From positions 930,001-994,000 of the forward strand of contig JABUKB010000001.1 in NCBI GenBank assembly GCA_014595895.1: a stretch of DNA of 64,000 nucleotides, written 5' to 3'. The notes beneath the pieces are model-generated. The model did not search any database and had not been told where the DNA came from. It saw only the letters and a list, made by a program, of their open reading frames with translations. This document shows positions 61,255-64,000 of this stretch, in pieces (position 1 is the first letter of the stretch; each line of letters opens with the position of its first letter). The translations under genes were made by a program, and so were the position numbers. Origin of the DNA: Lysinibacillus odysseyi. GTDB lineage: Bacteria > Bacillota > Bacilli > Bacillales_A > Planococcaceae.

Positions 61255-62121
61255 ATGAACCATTCTTATCCTGAAGCTTTTCGTGCTTATTTAGCAGGGC
61301 TTAATAAAGCCGGTCATACGATTAAACAATATGTAAATGACGCCAAGCAATTTGAAAAATATTTGGAGGAAGAAAATCGACGCGCTCATTTTCCGCAAGC
61401 TCTCAAAGAGTATGTAGCGCATATTTATAGCTATTACCAAACGGCTAATTCGATTAACCGGAAACTTGCAGCACTGCGGTCCTACTGTGCATTTTTATAT
61501 AGTCGAAAGTATATACAGGCTTATGATGAGACATTGTTTGAAAGGCAGTCGATTCAAGAAACGAAACTGATTGCTTTGACAGATGAACAGCTGCGGATTG
61601 TGCTGAATCGCTGGGAAATCATGTACGAAATTGCGGAAACAGAGGAACATGCATGGATTGCGATGCGCAACTTGGCACTAACCTATACGATTGCACTGCT
61701 TGGTGTTAAACCAGCAGAGCTTGTCAAAATGCAGTGGTCCCATATAGATGAAGAGAATATGAAGATAACGATTTTAGAGCGTGATACGTATCGAGTGCTC
61801 GATTTGCCAATAGAATTACGTGACGTGCTGCGACGTTATAAGAAAGAAACACAGCGCTATTTTGAACAGCTAAAAGAATTGGAATGGGTATGGCTTGGGG
61901 TTGGCAACAAGATGGGCGAGACAATTACTGTTAAAACAGTGGAACGGATATTCTTACACCTTTCTAGGCTCATTGGATTTAAAGTGACATGCACAACATT
62001 AAGATATACGATTATTGAAAAAGAGATGGAGCATTTGACGGAGGAAGAACTCTTTGCTAAATTCGGCTACTCGAGTAAAGAGGGGTTGAAGAATCGGTAT
62101 AAGCGCTTGAAAAAGAATTAG
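61255..62121 (+). CDS. Tyrosine-recombinase-like protein with degenerate catalytic residues
   Basis: AAGGAGG precedes the ATG. The 288-residue protein has an N-terminal SAM-like core-binding domain (YLAGLNKAGHTIKQYVNDAK, FLYSRKYIQAYDETLF) and a C-terminal catalytic-fold domain. In that domain the first Arg is replaced (LLGVKPAELVKMQWSHID, normally GLRxxE). HxLR reads CTTLRYTI (His to Thr) and the GH motif reads GYSSKEGLKNRYKRL (His to Tyr), while one Arg and the Tyr remain. It is therefore probably not an active strand-cutting recombinase. No att sites or excisionase are nearby. It is transcribed from an apparently SOS-controlled promoter. Confidence 0.8.
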   Translation: MNHSYPEAFRAYLAGLNKAGHTIKQYVNDAKQFEKYLEEENRRAHFPQALKEYVAHIYSYYQTANSINRKLAALRSYCAFLYSRKYIQAYDETLFERQSIQETKLIALTDEQLRIVLNRWEIMYEIAETEEHAWIAMRNLALTYTIALLGVKPAELVKMQWSHIDEENMKITILERDTYRVLDLPIELRDVLRRYKKETQRYFEQLKELEWVWLGVGNKMGETITVKTVERIFLHLSRLIGFKVTCTTLRYTIIEKEMEHLTEEELFAKFGYSSKEGLKNRYKRLKKN

Positions 62122-62165
62122 GCGGAGTGAAATAGGTAAAAGAACGATTATACTTTTTTGAGAAA

Positions 62166-62206
62166 AAACAGGTGAAGAAAAACAGTTCGTTTTTCTTCAC
62201 CTGTTT
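62166..62206. terminator. Strong bidirectional terminator
   Basis: AAACAGGTGAAGAAAAAC and GTTTTTCTTCACCTGTTT form a perfect 18-bp stem around AGTTC, between convergent genes. Confidence 0.9.
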
Positions 62207-62233
62207 AAATTGAGAGGCTTCTTAGTCAGCTCT

Positions 62234-62851
62234 TTATAATAAGTTTTTTTCTTTCACTAGCTCAATGGCCTGTATTCTTGATGATACCCCCAGTAATGAG
62301 AAAAGTTGCGTTAGATAGCGTTCAACGGTACGTTGCGTAACATCAAGTTTTTCTGCAATCATTTTATTTGTATGACCTTCTATTAGCATCATCATAAGCT
62401 GCTTTTCTTTATTGGTAAGCTGCAGAGTTTCATACTTATTTTGCATTTTATTTTTCAGGTAATCAACAAAATCCTGGGATATCAATAAATCCCCTTGTAC
62501 AAGCGAACGAATCGTTTGAATCACCTTTTCACGGGGAGCTGTTTTAGATAAAACACCGTCCACTTTTTTCTCTACAATTAGTGGATAATAAGATTGAATA
62601 TCATCACCTGTATATAGAATGATGAGCGACTTTTCATGGGCTGCTTTAATATCTGCCGCAAGTGAAATTCCATCTTGAACAGCCATGTTGACATCGATTA
62701 GCAGTACATCAAAATGTGTGTCTTGCATTTTGTTGAGTACGTTCGTTGCAACTTCTTCTGTTTCAATCAAGATATCGTCCAGTCCTTGAAACAACAGTTT
62801 AGATCCTTCTAAAACAATCGGATGGTCATCAATTATTAATACGGAAATCAA
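62234..62851 (-). CDS. NarL/LuxR-family response regulator, ComA-like
   Basis: I place the start at TTG 62849-62851 (MISVLIIDDHPIVLEGSKLL), with GAAGTG upstream. The 205-residue protein has a receiver domain (DD at 8-9, phospho-acceptor Asp 53 in DVLLIDVNM, ILYTGDD, SKTA with the conserved Lys). A LuxR-type helix-turn-helix follows (LTNKEKQLMMMLIEGHTNKM, IAEKLDVTQRTVERYLTQLF). DDHPIVLEGSK and YTGDDIQSYY recall ComA of B. subtilis. It overlaps the end of the kinase gene by 23 bases. A quorum or competence role is inferred from this likeness only. Confidence 0.85.
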   Translation of the reverse strand: MISVLIIDDHPIVLEGSKLLFQGLDDILIETEEVATNVLNKMQDTHFDVLLIDVNMAVQDGISLAADIKAAHEKSLIILYTGDDIQSYYPLIVEKKVDGVLSKTAPREKVIQTIRSLVQGDLLISQDFVDYLKNKMQNKYETLQLTNKEKQLMMMLIEGHTNKMIAEKLDVTQRTVERYLTQLFSLLGVSSRIQAIELVKEKNLL

Positions 62852-64000
62852 GCACTTCACTTCTTTCAATAATTTTAATTTGAATAGATACGCCCTCATT
62901 CACTTCAGAATCAATAATCATTTGCCCATTGAAAGCTTCTACTCTTTCCCGAATACCTTGCAATCCCATTGATTCACTGTGTTGGATGTCTGATACGTTA
63001 AAGCCAATACCGTCATCATGATAGATTAATTCAAATCCGGTATCTAGCTCCTGGAGATAGATTTCTACAATTTCAGACTGTGAATGTTTCAGTGCATTAT
63101 TTAATAGTTCTTGCACAATACGATAAATGACCAATGTTAATTGCTCATCTTCTAGATACAGTCGATCTAGCTTTGCTATTAACTTAAAATTAGCTCGATT
63201 TTTTGTGTACTCGAAGAGCCTCTCCAGTGCAGCGTGTAACCCGACATTTGCTAATAATGGGGGTTTTAATGTTTCGCAATAAGCCCTTAAATCATGAATA
63301 GATAAAATCAGTTGTTCATGCAGATTTTTTAGTTTGGATTTAATAGCTAATAGATCTTGTTCATATATCAATCCATCTGTTTGTCTAGCAATATGTATAT
63401 GCTCCTGTAAGAAAGTATCGTGTAATTCCTGTGCTAACTGAAATTTTTCTTCTTCTAATTTTATCCAGATCAATTTTTGAAGCCATGTTGGTTCTCTTAA
63501 ATCTGTCTTTTGAAGTTGGTTTAATTCCTCTACTAATTCTTCAATCACTTTTGTACTTTCAATAAAGCTATGTGTATAAGTAAGTAATAACTCAAGCCAT
63601 AATAATTCTTCTTCTTTCAAGCGAATCGTATGACGATTAAGAATTAGCCATCTTTTATAATCTTTGTCCTCATGAATCAAAGCAATATACTGATTGCCTT
63701 TTTTGATAATTTCAGTTGGATTTAGTGATGGAATGGATTCGATGTTAGGTAGAGGTACGTGATTATTGGTTGAGACCAGTGTCTTCGTCTCATAACTATA
63801 GGTAACTACTGCTACTTCCTTCACTTCTAAATAGGTAATGATTTCTTTTGTTAATATTTGTAGCATTTGTTCCACTCCATGAGAGTGTCCTATTTTCTCA
63901 ATTGTTAAATATAGCCTATGAATCTGATTTCCTTTGATAGAAAATAATATTTTCCTTCCACGATAATCTGTTTTTTCCTTTATATATAAGAAAATCAAGG
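62829..64000 (-). CDS. ComP-like sensor histidine kinase, 5' end outside the window
   Basis: The frame is open to the right edge, so the N-terminal sensor part is missing; a TTG at 63998 may be internal. The visible 389 residues hold a GAF-like or linker region and then the HisKA_3 dimerisation helix FQLAQELHDTFLQEHIHIARQ with the phospho-acceptor His. The ATPase domain has IVQELLNNALKHSQSEIVEI (N-box), IYHDDGIGFNVSD and SMGLQGIRERVEAFNGQM. ELHDTFLQ and the overlap with a ComA-like regulator suggest ComP, which would have several membrane helices upstream. The next genes to the right could be the comX/comQ signal genes. Confidence 0.82.
   Translation of the reverse strand, partial: LIFLYIKEKTDYRGRKILFSIKGNQIHRLYLTIEKIGHSHGVEQMLQILTKEIITYLEVKEVAVVTYSYETKTLVSTNNHVPLPNIESIPSLNPTEIIKKGNQYIALIHEDKDYKRWLILNRHTIRLKEEELLWLELLLTYTHSFIESTKVIEELVEELNQLQKTDLREPTWLQKLIWIKLEEEKFQLAQELHDTFLQEHIHIARQTDGLIYEQDLLAIKSKLKNLHEQLILSIHDLRAYCETLKPPLLANVGLHAALERLFEYTKNRANFKLIAKLDRLYLEDEQLTLVIYRIVQELLNNALKHSQSEIVEIYLQELDTGFELIYHDDGIGFNVSDIQHSESMGLQGIRERVEAFNGQMIIDSEVNEGVSIQIKIIERSEVLDFRINN

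Noticed and set aside
61255..62121. Integrase marking a genomic island or prophage end
   Set aside because: Catalytic residues are substituted, there is no tRNA, excisionase or att-like repeat, and the flanking genes look chromosomal.

Overview
The window reads as a chromosomal segment of a low-GC, Gram-positive, spore-former-type member of the Bacillales. The closest feel is the Lysinibacillus/Solibacillus branch of the Planococcaceae. This rests on gene content (OdhAB, a second MurG of the B. cereus MurG2 type, a YhcX-like hydrolase, XpaC/TelA, an SLH-domain surface protein, a ComP/ComA-like pair), strong GGAGG ribosome binding sites, frequent TTG/GTG starts and well-formed intrinsic terminators. 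I see no tRNA, rRNA, CRISPR array, insertion sequence or complete prophage. Most of the window is ordinary core and semi-core chromosome.

Layout. 1-3.2 kb: the tail of a YetF-like membrane protein, a small membrane protein, a TPP-riboswitch-controlled thiW, an amidase-fold protein and a secreted SH3/excalibur protein. 3.3-12.9 kb: a NERD-helicase fusion, a UMF1 transporter with a phosphodiesterase, a CtpA-type protease with a PG-binding tail, a COG0523 GTPase, an unlisted 59-codon gene, MurG2 and a GNAT. 13.1-18.5 kb: dapF followed closely by a multi-PAS diguanylate cyclase, then an OmpR-type two-component system. 18.7-26.2 kb: odhA-odhB, then a lysine riboswitch governing a three-gene amino-acid ABC importer. 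26.3-33.9 kb: small conserved proteins, a leftward group (soluble globin-like chemoreceptor, acylphosphatase, xpaC, telA), a cold-shock gene with a structured leader, a lipoprotein and an ABC-F protein. 34.1-40.5 kb: two small phage-like ORFs, a CynX-type transporter, a lipoprotein resembling half of a dead HtrA, RecQ, YwbE and a GNAT-nitrilase fusion. 40.6-44.5 kb: an autoregulated TetR module and a divergent nitroreductase/ring-cleaving dioxygenase pair with an MhqR-type operator. 44.6-47.5 kb: an unrecognised three-gene unit (TPR with pseudo-GGDEF, helical protein, 50-residue microprotein) and an ECF S-component. 47.8-60.9 kb: DUF1641-NDH-2, an SLH surface protein, a DUF1643 protein, a glucosaminidase, an HTH regulator, MsrA, an LCP transferase, an AI-2E-family permease, an aminotransferase, a P-loop/Asp23-like fusion and an enoyl-CoA hydratase. 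61-64 kb: a degenerate tyrosine recombinase behind a promoter carrying a LexA-like box, and a ComA/ComP-like pair running off the right edge.

How it works together. Several genes serve the cell envelope (MurG2, DapF, LCP, glucosaminidase, Ctp, SLH protein, SH3 protein). Others sense and respond: the diguanylate cyclase, two two-component systems, the chemoreceptor and the TetR and MhqR-like circuits. Two riboswitches tie vitamin and lysine import to metabolite levels.

The least explained material is: the 44.7-46.9 kb operon; the LexA-box/degenerate-recombinase locus; the P-loop/Asp23-like fusion; a 26-bp repeat dispersed in three intergenic places; three 10-mers at an exact 21-bp period; and several genes shorter than 60 codons (10752-10931, 26084-26179, 34170-34280, 46725-46877). 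All homology statements come from recalled family motifs, not from a database search.
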